This document shows positions 1-7,497 of a stretch of 13,187 bases of DNA, in pieces. The notes beneath the pieces were generated by a model, which saw nothing but the letters and a program-made list of their open reading frames with translations, searched no databases and was not told the origin of the DNA. This DNA is from Deltaproteobacteria bacterium (GTDB lineage Bacteria > Desulfobacterota > Binatia > UBA9968), in assembly GCA_016184235.1 (NCBI GenBank), contig JACPDC010000365.1, forward strand, positions 1 through 13,187, in the 5' to 3' direction. How positions within the stretch are numbered: the stretch's first letter is position 1; every line of letters begins with the position of its first letter. The position numbers and the translations under genes were made by a program.

Positions 1-753
1 GCTGGTAACATCTGCGGCGGCCTTCTGCGCGAGTCCGGCTTCGAGTTTCTTGCCTAAGAGCTGCTTCTCCACTGCCTCGGCGCGGTAGACCTTATCGCCC
101 ACGCCGGTGACGCCGATGCGGATCTCCCGGCAGGCTCCGGCAGAGTCCAGCTGGAGACAGACGGCGATGCCGACCACGGCGAAGCCGGAGGCCCGCTGCG
201 CCGCCTTGAGATAGGCGGTTTTGCTCTGCTCGAGCATCGGGATCGTGATCTCGGCGAGAATCTCATCCGGCTCCAGCGCGCTCATGAGCAGGCCGAGGAA
301 AAAGTCTTCGGCCTTGATCGTCCGTTCCCCCCTGGGGCCGATCGCCTTTATCTCCGCGCCCAAGGCGAGGATCGCCGCCGGCATGTCCCCGGCCGGATCC
401 GCATGGGCGAGGCTGCCGCCCAGAGTTCCCTGGCTGCGCACTTGAACGTCCCCGACTGCCGAGGCCGTCTGGGGGAGTAAGGGGCAACGCCTGAGCAGCA
501 GGGGAGACTCCTCTATCTCGGCGTAAGTGGTCATGGCGCCGATGGCGATGGACTGGTCTTGCTCGCGGATAAAGCTGAGATCGGGGATCCGGCTCAGATC
601 GATCAAGTGCGCGGGTTTGGCGAGCCTCAATTTCATGAGCGGGACCAGGCTCTGGCCGCCGGCGAGGATTTTTGCGTCCTCGCGCGACCGCAGCAGATCG
701 ATCGCCTCTTTCAATGTAGCAGGCGAATGGTATTCAAAGGATCCCGGTATCAT
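1..753 (-). CDS. FAD-binding subunit of molybdenum hydroxylase 1 (CoxM/XdhB-like), 3' end cut by window edge
   Basis: Medium subunit of a xanthine dehydrogenase/CO dehydrogenase-type enzyme; it carries FAD and passes electrons from the [2Fe-2S] subunit to an acceptor. The frame is open from the ATG at 753 to the left edge: 251 residues are visible, and the family usually has about 285-290, so only the C-terminal tail is missing. Both FAD-binding signatures of the family are present: AGGQSLVPLM at residues 31-40 and TLGGSLAHADPAGD at 110-123. The start overlaps the stop of the upstream Mo-pterin subunit gene as ATGA (753-750), a classic translational-coupling arrangement, with a purine-rich GGAAGG just upstream. 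Third gene of the minus-strand operon. The substrate is unknown. Confidence 0.93.
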   Translation of the reverse strand, partial: MIPGSFEYHSPATLKEAIDLLRSREDAKILAGGQSLVPLMKLRLAKPAHLIDLSRIPDLSFIREQDQSIAIGAMTTYAEIEESPLLLRRCPLLPQTASAVGDVQVRSQGTLGGSLAHADPAGDMPAAILALGAEIKAIGPRGERTIKAEDFFLGLLMSALEPDEILAEITIPMLEQSKTAYLKAAQRASGFAVVGIAVCLQLDSAGACREIRIGVTGVGDKVYRAEAVEKQLLGKKLEAGLAQKAAADVTS

Positions 754-3185
754 CCTTCCGTTTTCCTCTTTCCGCTTTCATGTTTTCGTATCAGCTTCCA
801 GACCGCCTCGGGCGACAATGGCAGCTCGCGCACTTTGACGCCCAGCGGTCTGAGCGCGTCCTCCACGGCGCTCGCGATGGCCGCGGGAGAGGGAATCGCC
901 GCTCCCTCGCCGGCCGCCTTTTGTCCGAGAACGGTAAAAGGAGAGGGCGCCGGACGGTGCTCCGCCTCGATCCGCGGAGTCTCCATGGTGGAGGATTTGC
1001 CGTAATCCGTGAGCGTGAGGGTCAAGAGCTGGCCGTCCGAATTGTAGACGAATCCCTCGCCCAGGGCGACGGAGATGCCGTGCGCGGCGGAGCCGTAAAT
1101 CTGTCCGTTGACCACGTCGGGGTTGATGACCGTGCCGTTGTCGCCCACGATCAGGTATCGCAGCACGTGCACCTTCCCGGTATCCTTTTCCACTTCAACC
1201 ACGGCCACGTGGACGCCCGCCGAAAAGGTAAACTGGGCCCGCACCAGCCCTTCGGGGCCGGGGACGAGATTAGGCTCCCCGTGGGGGAACGTATAATAAA
1301 AGGTAGCCTGCAGCCCGGCCTCGAACCCTTTCGGCATCATCGCCTGGTTGCCGTAGGCGATCTTTCCCAGTTCGGCGAAGGTGATTTTCTTGATCGGCGA
1401 GCCCGCGGCCTGGACCACGCCGCCCTCGATGGTGAGTTCCTGCGGCTTTGCGTTGAGGACGTGGGCCGCGAGGGCGAGAACCTTCTCCCGGAGCCTCGTG
1501 GCGGCGCCATGCACGGCGCCGATATCGTAAAGATGAAAATTGTTGCCGCTGTTGGCGGCGGCTACGCCCCAGGGGGCGAGGTCGCTGTCGAAGGGCGTGC
1601 TGGTGCTGATCTGCTCCGGGTCGATGCCGAGGATGTCCGCCGCCACCTGGGCCGTGGTGGTCTCGTGCGACTGGCCGCAGTTGGGCGAGCCCAGAAACAG
1701 CGTCAGCGTCCCGTTTTTCTCCAACTTGATGGTGGCGCCGTTGACCCCGCCCGAGCCCGGGCTCTCCTTCATCTCCGGAAAGATCGCCATGTCCCGCGCG
1801 GCGTTTCTACCGCCGGGCTCAACGCCGATGACAACGCCGATCCCCAGCAGGCGGCCCCGCTCGCGCTCCCGCTTCTGCTCCTCTCTTAACTTGTCGTACT
1901 CGATCTTCTCGAGCGCGCGCTTGAGCAGGCCGGGGTAATCCCCGCTATCGTAGACGTTGCCGCTGGGGGTGGTGTAGGGCATCTCGCCGGGCTGGACGAG
2001 ATTGGTAAAGCGCACCTCGACGGGACTCAAGCTCAGCTCCTCGGCGATGCGGTCCATAATCCGCTCCCAGATGAAGCACATGCCGGGCTTGCCGATGCCG
2101 CGATTTGGGATCACCGGACACTTGTTGGTGACCACTGAGTGGCCTTCGAGAAAGATGTTCTTGACCTTGTACGTGTTCGAGAGGTTGTTGAGCTTGTTGG
2201 TGAAGTGGATGGTCAGCGTGCTGATCGATCCGCCGACGTCGTCGATCTCCTTGAATTTAAGCCCCAGCACTGTGCCGTCCTTCTTGACCGCCGCCTCTAC
2301 GTCGAACTCCTGGCCGCAGGAGTGGCCCGCCGCCATCATGTGCTCGCTCCTGTCCTCGATCCACTTCACCGGCCGCCCGCTCTCCATCGCCAGGAGGCTG
2401 ACCAGGACCACGTACTTCCGTATGAGGTGGATCTTCTGGCCGAAGCCGCCGCCGATGTCGGGAATGATCACCCTGACATCTTCCAGCCCGAGCGCCTCTC
2501 TAAGGGCATCGTAGATGACCTCGGGCACCTGGGCGTTTACCCAGGCGGTCAGCTTCCGGCTCGCGGCGTCGAAGGAGGCGATGCACGCCAGGGGCTCCAG
2601 GGGCGTGGAGCTGTAGCGGTGAATCTTAAGGTTTTCTTTAACTATCCTGTCGGCCTGCTTGAAGGCCCCTTCGATATCGCCGTAGCGGAGCGAGCCCTTC
2701 CAGGCGAGATTCGAGCCCAGCTCGTCGAAGAGCAGGGCGCTTGAAGGGCGCACCGCTTCCGCGGTATCGACCACCGCCGGAAGCGGATCGTATTCGACGC
2801 CGATCAGCTCGAGGGCGTCCTCGGCGGCGCCCCGGCTTCGGGCGGCGAGCGCGCCGATCGGCTCGCCGACATAGCGCGCCTTATCTATCGCCGTGGCATA
2901 TTCCGGGATCGTTTTTTTCAGCCCGGCGGCGTATCGGCCCGGCTTGAAGGGGCGGCTCTTCTGTTGGATCTCGGCGGGGGTGATGACGGCGAACACTCCC
3001 GGAGTTTGGCGGGCCGCCGTGGCATCGACTTTGACGATGCGGGCATGGGCGTGGGGGCTGCGCAAAATCACCGCGTGGAGCATTCCCGGCAAGGTGAAGT
3101 CGTCCGTGAAATGTCCTCGACCGGTGACATGTCGCGGACCCTCCTTGCTGCGCGCCGTCCTGCCTATGTACTTCCTGTCCACCAT
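750..3185 (-). CDS. Molybdopterin-binding large subunit of molybdenum hydroxylase 1 (CoxL/XdhA-like)
   Basis: Catalytic subunit (811 aa, a little longer than the usual 760-800) of a molybdenum hydroxylase, which hydroxylates or dehydrogenates a substrate at a Mo-pterin cytosine dinucleotide-type centre. Seen in order: N-terminal a/b hammerhead domain (about 15-135, with RYVGEP at 104-109); first Mo-cofactor domain with IPDIGGGFGQK at 241-251; the active-site loop NRGIGKPG at 361-368; second Mo-cofactor domain with GSPNCGQSHETT at 499-510; and AAGEGAAIPSPAA at 757-769, which holds the expected catalytic Glu (E760). The active-site loop matches neither the form I CO dehydrogenase signature AYRCSFR nor a clean form II AYRGAGR, so CO oxidation is unlikely. 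The ATG at 3185 has only a weak Shine-Dalgarno. It lies 53 bp after the [2Fe-2S] gene and overlaps the FAD gene by 4 bp. Confidence 0.93.
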   Translation of the reverse strand: MVDRKYIGRTARSKEGPRHVTGRGHFTDDFTLPGMLHAVILRSPHAHARIVKVDATAARQTPGVFAVITPAEIQQKSRPFKPGRYAAGLKKTIPEYATAIDKARYVGEPIGALAARSRGAAEDALELIGVEYDPLPAVVDTAEAVRPSSALLFDELGSNLAWKGSLRYGDIEGAFKQADRIVKENLKIHRYSSTPLEPLACIASFDAASRKLTAWVNAQVPEVIYDALREALGLEDVRVIIPDIGGGFGQKIHLIRKYVVLVSLLAMESGRPVKWIEDRSEHMMAAGHSCGQEFDVEAAVKKDGTVLGLKFKEIDDVGGSISTLTIHFTNKLNNLSNTYKVKNIFLEGHSVVTNKCPVIPNRGIGKPGMCFIWERIMDRIAEELSLSPVEVRFTNLVQPGEMPYTTPSGNVYDSGDYPGLLKRALEKIEYDKLREEQKRERERGRLLGIGVVIGVEPGGRNAARDMAIFPEMKESPGSGGVNGATIKLEKNGTLTLFLGSPNCGQSHETTTAQVAADILGIDPEQISTSTPFDSDLAPWGVAAANSGNNFHLYDIGAVHGAATRLREKVLALAAHVLNAKPQELTIEGGVVQAAGSPIKKITFAELGKIAYGNQAMMPKGFEAGLQATFYYTFPHGEPNLVPGPEGLVRAQFTFSAGVHVAVVEVEKDTGKVHVLRYLIVGDNGTVINPDVVNGQIYGSAAHGISVALGEGFVYNSDGQLLTLTLTDYGKSSTMETPRIEAEHRPAPSPFTVLGQKAAGEGAAIPSPAAIASAVEDALRPLGVKVRELPLSPEAVWKLIRKHESGKRKTEG

Positions 3186-3190
3186 CTCAT

Positions 3191-3250
3191 TAGTTATTGG
3201 TTATTCGTCTACTGGTTACTCGAATAACGAATATACGATTAACGATTAAC
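3191..3250. repeat. AT-rich short-repeat island between [2Fe-2S] and Mo-pterin genes
   Basis: The 53 bp gap plus the 3' end of the [2Fe-2S] gene is sharply AT-rich compared with its surroundings and built from short related repeats. TGGTTATTCG at 3198-3207 recurs as TGGTTACTCG at 3213-3222. GTTATTCG at 3200-3207 pairs with CGAATAAC at 3221-3228 as a perfect 8 bp inverted repeat with a 13-nt loop. CGAATA occurs twice (3221-3226, 3228-3233). The heptamer CGATTAA is repeated in tandem (3236-3242, 3243-3249). The tandem heptamer supplies the final Asn and Arg codons and the TAA stop of the [2Fe-2S] gene. It may form an RNA hairpin inside the operon mRNA, or be a dispersed intergenic repeat. Function unknown. 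Confidence 0.7.
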
Positions 3251-3709
3251 TTTCTTTGCCGCTTCTTTGACCGCCTCGACGATCTGCATGTAGCCGGTGC
3301 ACATGCAGAGGTTGCCGCCCAGCCCCTTGCGGATCTCCTCTTCAGTCGGATCGGGATTTCTGCCGAGGAGATAGTGGGCCGCCAGCACCATGCCCGGCGT
3401 GCAGTAGCCGCACTGCAGCCCGTAGCCTTGGACAAAGGCCTCCTGAATAGGATGAAGCTTGCCGTCGTCCGCCAGCCCCTCGATAGTCACGATCTCTCTG
3501 TTATCCGTCTGGGCCGCGAAGAGGAGGCAGGATTTCACGAGCTTGCCGTCGAGGAGAATGGTGCAGGCGCCGCATTCTCCGATGACGCATCCGACATGGG
3601 TTCCCGTGAGACCGATGGTCTCGCGCAGAAAAAAAGAGAGGAGCTGGCGCGGCTCCACCTCCTCCTCGTAGACGCGGCCGTTGATTTTAACGCGGATGTT
3701 CTGCTTCAC
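3239..3709 (-). CDS. [2Fe-2S] iron-sulfur small subunit of molybdenum hydroxylase 1 (CoxS/XdhC-type)
   Basis: Electron-transfer subunit with two [2Fe-2S] clusters. Counting from a TTG start at 3721 (160 aa), the N-terminal plant-ferredoxin-type cluster is bound by C45, C50, C53 and C65 (C-x4-C-x2-C-x11-C). The C-terminal four-helix cluster, proximal to the Mo centre, is bound by C104, C107, C139 and C141 (C-x2-C-x31-C-x1-C). Length and spacing are normal for the family. The start is uncertain: an in-frame TGA at 3733-3731 excludes anything longer, leaving TTG at 3721 or GTG at 3709. I prefer GTG because homologues typically begin with a short M-K-x-x-I-x-V-x-I-N-G leader, and GTG would give MKQNIRVKING. 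Neither has a strong Shine-Dalgarno. First gene of the minus-strand operon, directly downstream of a sigma70-type promoter. Its last codons and stop lie in an AT-rich repeat. Confidence 0.93.
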   Translation of the reverse strand: MKQNIRVKINGRVYEEEVEPRQLLSFFLRETIGLTGTHVGCVIGECGACTILLDGKLVKSCLLFAAQTDNREIVTIEGLADDGKLHPIQEAFVQGYGLQCGYCTPGMVLAAHYLLGRNPDPTEEEIRKGLGGNLCMCTGYMQIVEAVKEAAKKVNR

Positions 3710-3743
3710 GGAAGGGCACAACCCATGAGCTCAAGTGAATCGG

Positions 3744-3772
3744 AGCATATCTTTTGTGTCGCGGAGTGTCAA
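3744..3772 (-). promoter_or_regulatory. Sigma70-type promoter for the leftward molybdenum hydroxylase 1 operon
   Basis: On the minus strand, a perfect -35 box TTGACA (plus-strand 3772-3767) is followed by a 17 bp spacer and a -10 box TATGCT (3749-3744, four of six matches to TATAAT). The predicted transcription start near 3737 gives a leader of about 15 nt to the TTG at 3721 or about 27 nt to the GTG at 3709. Position, spacing and orientation all fit the [2Fe-2S] gene. Read by eye, not scored. Confidence 0.65.
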
Positions 3773-3776
3773 CGTC

Positions 3777-3790
3777 ATCGCTGCGGCGAT
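3777..3790. promoter_or_regulatory. Possible operator/activator half-sites (inverted repeat ATCGC-N4-GCGAT)
   Basis: A 5 bp inverted repeat, ATCGC at 3777-3781 and GCGAT at 3786-3790, lies between the two divergent promoters. Its centre is about -46 from the predicted leftward start and about -123 from the predicted rightward sigma54 start. The second distance is typical of enhancer-binding activator sites. The arms are short and could occur by chance. No regulator gene is in the window. Confidence 0.25.
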
Positions 3791-3880
3791 TTCCCAAGAG
3801 TAAGAAATTATTTTAGCTTTTTTATTACATTTGGGATAAGAGAAGAGGGGCGGCGCAGTGGAGAGATGTTCTTTGCTCCC

Positions 3881-3896
3881 TGGCACATAAATTGCG
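3881..3896 (+). promoter_or_regulatory. Sigma54 (RpoN, -24/-12) promoter for the rightward operon
   Basis: TGGCACATAAATTGCG matches the sigma54 consensus TGGCACG-N4-TTGCW at every core position: GG at 3882-3883 and GC at 3894-3895, with exactly 10 bp between them. The expected start is near 3907, giving a 19-nt leader that contains a GGGGG Shine-Dalgarno (3916-3920) 5 nt before the ATG at 3926. An AT-rich stretch at about 3796-3835 lies between this promoter and the inverted repeat, where DNA bending would be expected, but I see no clear IHF consensus. The pattern was found by eye; the correct geometry relative to the gene raises confidence. Confidence 0.65.
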
Positions 3897-3925
3897 GTTA
3901 CCGAGGCGTACTTGTGGGGGTACGG

Positions 3926-4933
3926 ATGATGGCATGTAAAACTAAACTCCACGCGGCTCTTTTTTTTGGCTTTCTTTCTCTGCTCTCGGCTCCATTGACT
4001 CTTCGGGCGCAGCCTTCAGCCGTGCGGCTGCACGTCGCCTACGTAGCGATCAGCGGCACGCAAGCGGCGCTTTGGATGGGCCAGGAGGGCGGGCTTTTTC
4101 GTAAATACGGACTGGACGTGAGTCTCGTCTATATCGCCGGGGCCGCCCAGGTCATCCAGACGATGCTGGCAGGCGACATTCAGATCGCGGCGGCCGCGCC
4201 GAGCGGCGTGGTGAGCGTCGTGCTCGGCGGGGGAGACCTGGTGACTTTGGCCGGGATGGTTAATATCCCGGCATTTTATCTGGCGGTTCGTCCGGAGATT
4301 AATTCCATTCAGGATCTCAAGGGACGTCCGGTGGGAGTGACCCGTTTCGGCGCCTCTACCGATTTCACCATGCGCTACCTGTTGCGCCGGGCGGGGCTGG
4401 AGCCTCAGAAGGATGTTCCGATTCTGCAGATGGGCGGGCAGCCGGAGATGGCGGTCGGACTGGAGACCGGGCGGATATTTGCCGCCACCGCGGTTCCTCC
4501 GGCGTTGGTGCGGATGGAGAGGGCCGGGGCCAAGGTGCTGGTAACGCCGCGCTCGATCGGATTTCGCTTTCCTCACGTCGGCGTCGTGGTGCGCAAGTCC
4601 TTTTTGACCGCGCAGCGCGAAACGGTTAAAAATTTCCTCAGGGGTTACGGCGAGGGAGTGGCTCTCCTTTACCGGGACAAAGAGCGGAGCAAAAAGGGCA
4701 TCGGCCGCTATATCCGCTCGGAAGACGCCGGCGTCCTGGAGGCGACCTGGCAGTATGCCGTGGATACTATAGAGCGCGTTCCCTATCCGGATCCCGAAGG
4801 GTTCAAGGTCGTTCTTGAGGAGCTCGCCCGCACCCGCCCGGAAACCGCCAAAGCGAAGCCCGAACAGTTCATCGACGACAGTCTGATTCGGGAGCTTGAA
4901 GCCGAAGGCTTTTTCAAGAAGTTATCTCGCTGA
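3926..4933 (+). CDS. Periplasmic NMT1/SsuA-like ABC transporter substrate-binding protein
   Basis: 335 aa. Starts MMACKTKLHA, with a basic n-region and a hydrophobic core at about residues 9-24, then LRA-QP, giving a likely signal peptidase I cleavage after A28: an exported solute-binding protein. Family hallmarks are GLFRKYGLDVSL (56-67), a segment AGDIQIAAAAPSG (82-94) in the ligand cleft, and LKGRPVGVTRFGASTDF (131-147), typical of NMT1/THI5/SsuA proteins that bind small organic ligands such as sulfonates, pyrimidines or aromatic acids. The open frame extends far upstream, but the ATG at 3926 is chosen because it follows GGGGG at 5 nt, starts the signal peptide, and sits 19 nt after a predicted sigma54 start. 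No permease or ATPase gene is nearby, so it is a lone binding protein. First gene of the plus-strand operon. The ligand is unknown. Confidence 0.88.
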   Translation: MMACKTKLHAALFFGFLSLLSAPLTLRAQPSAVRLHVAYVAISGTQAALWMGQEGGLFRKYGLDVSLVYIAGAAQVIQTMLAGDIQIAAAAPSGVVSVVLGGGDLVTLAGMVNIPAFYLAVRPEINSIQDLKGRPVGVTRFGASTDFTMRYLLRRAGLEPQKDVPILQMGGQPEMAVGLETGRIFAATAVPPALVRMERAGAKVLVTPRSIGFRFPHVGVVVRKSFLTAQRETVKNFLRGYGEGVALLYRDKERSKKGIGRYIRSEDAGVLEATWQYAVDTIERVPYPDPEGFKVVLEELARTRPETAKAKPEQFIDDSLIRELEAEGFFKKLSR

Positions 4934-4956
4934 ATAAATTTGTTAGGGGGGTCAAA

Positions 4957-6609
4957 ATGAAAACTGCAGCTGACTTGGTAGTGCAGGTGCTGGCGGATGC
5001 CGGGGTAAAGTATGTCTTCGGCATCAGCGGCGATTCGGTTTTGGCGCTGATCGACGCCATCGGTCGGACTCCGGGCATCACTTACATGCCCGTGCTCCAC
5101 GAGCAGGTCGGCACCGGCATGGCCGACGGTTACACCCGGGTCACGGGCGATCCGGGCGTGGTGCTGGGCCACATGGGGCCGGGGGTTTGCAACCTGGTGA
5201 TCGGTCTGGCGGCGGCTTACCGGGATTCGTCTCCCATTATCGCGCTCACCGGCGTGCGTGAAGGGAAAAAAATCGGGCGCGATGCCTGGCACGAGATCGA
5301 TCAACTCGGCATCCTGCGTCCCATCACCAAGTGGGGGGTGAGAATCACCTCGGCGGACAGCGCCGCGCGCGTCACGCGCACGGCCCTTACTCTGGCGCTG
5401 GGCGGAAGGCCCGGGCCGGTCCATATCGAGCTGCCCAAAGACATCGCCAGGGTCGAGTCCAGCGCGGAGAGCGGCTCGCCTCTCAGCTTCGCGGCGATCC
5501 GGGAGGCGGCGCGGGTCGGGCCCAATCCGGCGCTCGTATCCAGGGCGCTCGATATGCTGCTCTCAGCCAGGCGGCCGCTGATTCTTGCCGGCGGCGGCGT
5601 CCATCGATCGGGCGCCAGCGCGGCTCTGCTCGCCTTTGCCGAAGCGGTCGCCGTGCCGGTGGCCACCAGCAGCAGCGGCCGGGGAGCGATCCCCGAGGAT
5701 CACCCGCTTTGCGCGGGGCCCGTCGGCCAGTACGGAACGCCGTTCGGCAGCGAGCAGCTGAAGCAGGCGGATGTGCTGCTCGCCGTAGGCTGCCGCTTTT
5801 CGGACGTGGCGACCCGCGACTGGAGCCTGGTCTCGGCGGGGACAAAGATCGTCCACGTGGACATCGATCCCAAGGAGTTGGGGCGACAGTACGAGGAGGC
5901 TCTTTCTATGGTTGCTGATGCCAAGCTTTTCTTTGACGCGGCGCTCGTGGAGGCAGGAAAGCACGGCAAGGGCAGGAAGGGATCGTTGGAGTCCGATCCG
6001 CGGGTGGCCGAGTTGATCAAGGGGCGAGAGGCCGAGCTCAAGGCCTTCTTCGATCCTTCCGCGAGTGCCAATGTGCCGGGAAGGCCCCAGCTGTGGGTGA
6101 AGGAGATTGCCGGCGTGCTCAAGCGCGACGCCATCGTCACCGTCGGCGCGGGCCTGTACGCCCGCTTCGCGGGCAGGGTGCCTGCCTTCATGCCCGGGAG
6201 CTATCTCAAGTCGCTCGGCCTGGGAGCGCTCGGCTGGGCCTTTCCCGCCGCGCTCGGCGCCAAGCTGGGACAGCCGTCGCGCCAGGTAGTGTGCATGCTG
6301 GGAGATGGCGATTTTCTCACGGTGATCCAGGATCTCTTGACTGCCGTGCGCGAGAAGATCCCGGTGGCCGTAGTGGTATTCAACGACAATGGTTACGGGT
6401 CGATCCGCGAGCTGCAGAAGCGGGAATTCGGCGGGCGGGTCGTGGGGTCGGATTACCCGACGCCGGCGTTTGATGAGCTGGCTCGAGTGATGGGCGCCCT
6501 GGGCCTTCGCGCCGGCAGGCCGGAGGAGGTCGGGCCGGGCCTGGGCAAGATCCTTGAAAGCGGCAAGCCGGGCGTGCTAGAGATTCCCATCAGCCCTCAG
6601 GGCCTTTAA
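4957..6609 (+). CDS. Thiamine-diphosphate-dependent enzyme, acetolactate synthase-like large-subunit family
   Basis: 550 aa, normal for ThDP enzymes of the acetolactate synthase, oxalyl-CoA decarboxylase, benzoylformate decarboxylase and sulfoacetaldehyde acetyltransferase group. Three domains in order: the pyrimidine-binding domain (about 1-170), with the cofactor-activating Glu at E49 in LHEQVGTGMADGY; the central domain (about 190-325, RPLILAGGGVHRSGAS at 206-221); and the diphosphate-binding domain (about 375-550), with the GDG(449-451)...NDN(476-478) Mg2+/ThDP motif. These enzymes cleave or form C-C bonds next to a carbonyl, usually by decarboxylating a 2-oxo acid or acyl-CoA. Which reaction occurs here cannot be told. 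The Shine-Dalgarno AGGGGGG at 4945-4951 fixes the ATG at 4957. It follows the binding-protein gene by 23 bp and precedes the FAD subunit gene by 15 bp, so it is in the operon. A biosynthetic acetolactate synthase is unlikely because no regulatory-subunit gene adjoins it. Confidence 0.88.
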   Translation: MKTAADLVVQVLADAGVKYVFGISGDSVLALIDAIGRTPGITYMPVLHEQVGTGMADGYTRVTGDPGVVLGHMGPGVCNLVIGLAAAYRDSSPIIALTGVREGKKIGRDAWHEIDQLGILRPITKWGVRITSADSAARVTRTALTLALGGRPGPVHIELPKDIARVESSAESGSPLSFAAIREAARVGPNPALVSRALDMLLSARRPLILAGGGVHRSGASAALLAFAEAVAVPVATSSSGRGAIPEDHPLCAGPVGQYGTPFGSEQLKQADVLLAVGCRFSDVATRDWSLVSAGTKIVHVDIDPKELGRQYEEALSMVADAKLFFDAALVEAGKHGKGRKGSLESDPRVAELIKGREAELKAFFDPSASANVPGRPQLWVKEIAGVLKRDAIVTVGAGLYARFAGRVPAFMPGSYLKSLGLGALGWAFPAALGAKLGQPSRQVVCMLGDGDFLTVIQDLLTAVREKIPVAVVVFNDNGYGSIRELQKREFGGRVVGSDYPTPAFDELARVMGALGLRAGRPEEVGPGLGKILESGKPGVLEIPISPQGL

Positions 6610-6624
6610 TCGGGGGCGGTTAAG

Positions 6625-7497
6625 ATGGACTATTTCGAGCCAAAGACTCTCCGGGAGGCGGTTTCGCTGCTGGCGCGCTACGGCGAGAAAGCCAAAGTCA
6701 TAGCCGGCGGCACGGACGTGCTCGTGGACATGAAGTTCAAGGAGGAGCCTCTGTGCCTGGTCAATATCAAGCGCATTCCCGGCATGAGCTATATCCGGGA
6801 GGAAAAGGGCTCCTTGCGCATCGGCGCGCTCACGCCGATTCGCGAGATCGAGACCAGCTCGGTCGTGCGGCAGAAACTGCCGCTGCTTTGGGAATCCGCG
6901 CATCAGTTCGCCTCGCTCCAGATCCGCAATACCGCGACCATCGGGGGCAACGTCTGCAGGGCCTCGCCGTCCGGAGAGACTCTGGCGCCGCTGCTGGTCC
7001 TGGAGGCGAGCGCCGTTGCGAGATTTTCCAAAGGAGAAAAGAAGCTGCCGTTTACCGAGTTGTTTCTCGGTCCGGGCAAGACCCTGCTGGGCGCGAAAGG
7101 GCTGCTCAGAGAGATCGAGGTGCCGCTGCCGTCCAAGGAAAGCCGCGGCGCCTATCTCAAGCACGCGGTGAGGGGGGCCATGGACATCGCGATGGTGGGC
7201 GTGGCGGTGCTCGTGACCCCCGACGGCGGCGGCAAAAAAGCCCGGGATGTGCGCATAGGATTGGGCGCCGTCGCGCCGACCCCGATCCGGGCGAAGCGCG
7301 CCGAAAAGGCATTGCGCGGCAAGGCCATGGCGCGCGCCCTGGTCGAAGAGGCGGCGCGGATCGCGGCCTCCGAGTCGAGCCCGATCAGCGATCAGCGCAG
7401 CAGCGCCGAATATCGCAGGTGGATCGTGGAAACGCTGACGCGGCGCGGCCTGGAACAGAGCTGGAGGGCGGTCACCGGCAAGGAGATCGACGGATGA
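6625..7497 (+). CDS. FAD-binding subunit of molybdenum hydroxylase 2 (CoxM/XdhB-like)
   Basis: 290 aa, normal full length. FAD-binding signatures AGGTDVLVDM (27-36) and TIGGNVCRASPSGET (105-119) are in the expected places. The C-terminal CO dehydrogenase flavoprotein domain includes DQRSSAEYRR near the end, matching the family D-x-R-x-S-x-x-Y-R pattern. It lacks the extra cysteine-containing [4Fe-4S] insert that marks the 4-hydroxybenzoyl-CoA reductase flavin subunit. Start ATG 6625 follows GGGGG (6612-6616) by 8 nt. Its TGA overlaps the next ATG as ATGA (7494-7497), implying coupled translation. It differs clearly from the FAD subunit of the minus-strand operon (AGGTD rather than AGGQS), so the two enzymes are not recent duplicates. 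Confidence 0.93.
   Translation: MDYFEPKTLREAVSLLARYGEKAKVIAGGTDVLVDMKFKEEPLCLVNIKRIPGMSYIREEKGSLRIGALTPIREIETSSVVRQKLPLLWESAHQFASLQIRNTATIGGNVCRASPSGETLAPLLVLEASAVARFSKGEKKLPFTELFLGPGKTLLGAKGLLREIEVPLPSKESRGAYLKHAVRGAMDIAMVGVAVLVTPDGGGKKARDVRIGLGAVAPTPIRAKRAEKALRGKAMARALVEEAARIAASESSPISDQRSSAEYRRWIVETLTRRGLEQSWRAVTGKEIDG

Noticed and set aside
54..487. Two short minus-strand open frames (54-266 and 263-487)
   Set aside because: They are out of frame with the FAD subunit that reads continuously from 753 to the left edge and carries the family motifs.
780..1889. Long plus-strand open frame inside the first Mo-pterin gene
   Set aside because: Low-complexity Arg/Gly-rich product with no family features; typical antisense shadow in GC-rich DNA. 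The same applies to 4016-4576, 6753-7493 and 10549-11328.
750..3721. Aerobic CO dehydrogenase (form I coxSLM)
   Set aside because: The order resembles parts of cox clusters, but the large subunit lacks the AYRCSFR active-site motif.
3197..3925. Upstream extension of the binding-protein frame back to about 3197
   Set aside because: It would run antisense through the [2Fe-2S] gene and both promoters; the signal peptide and ribosome site place the start at 3926.
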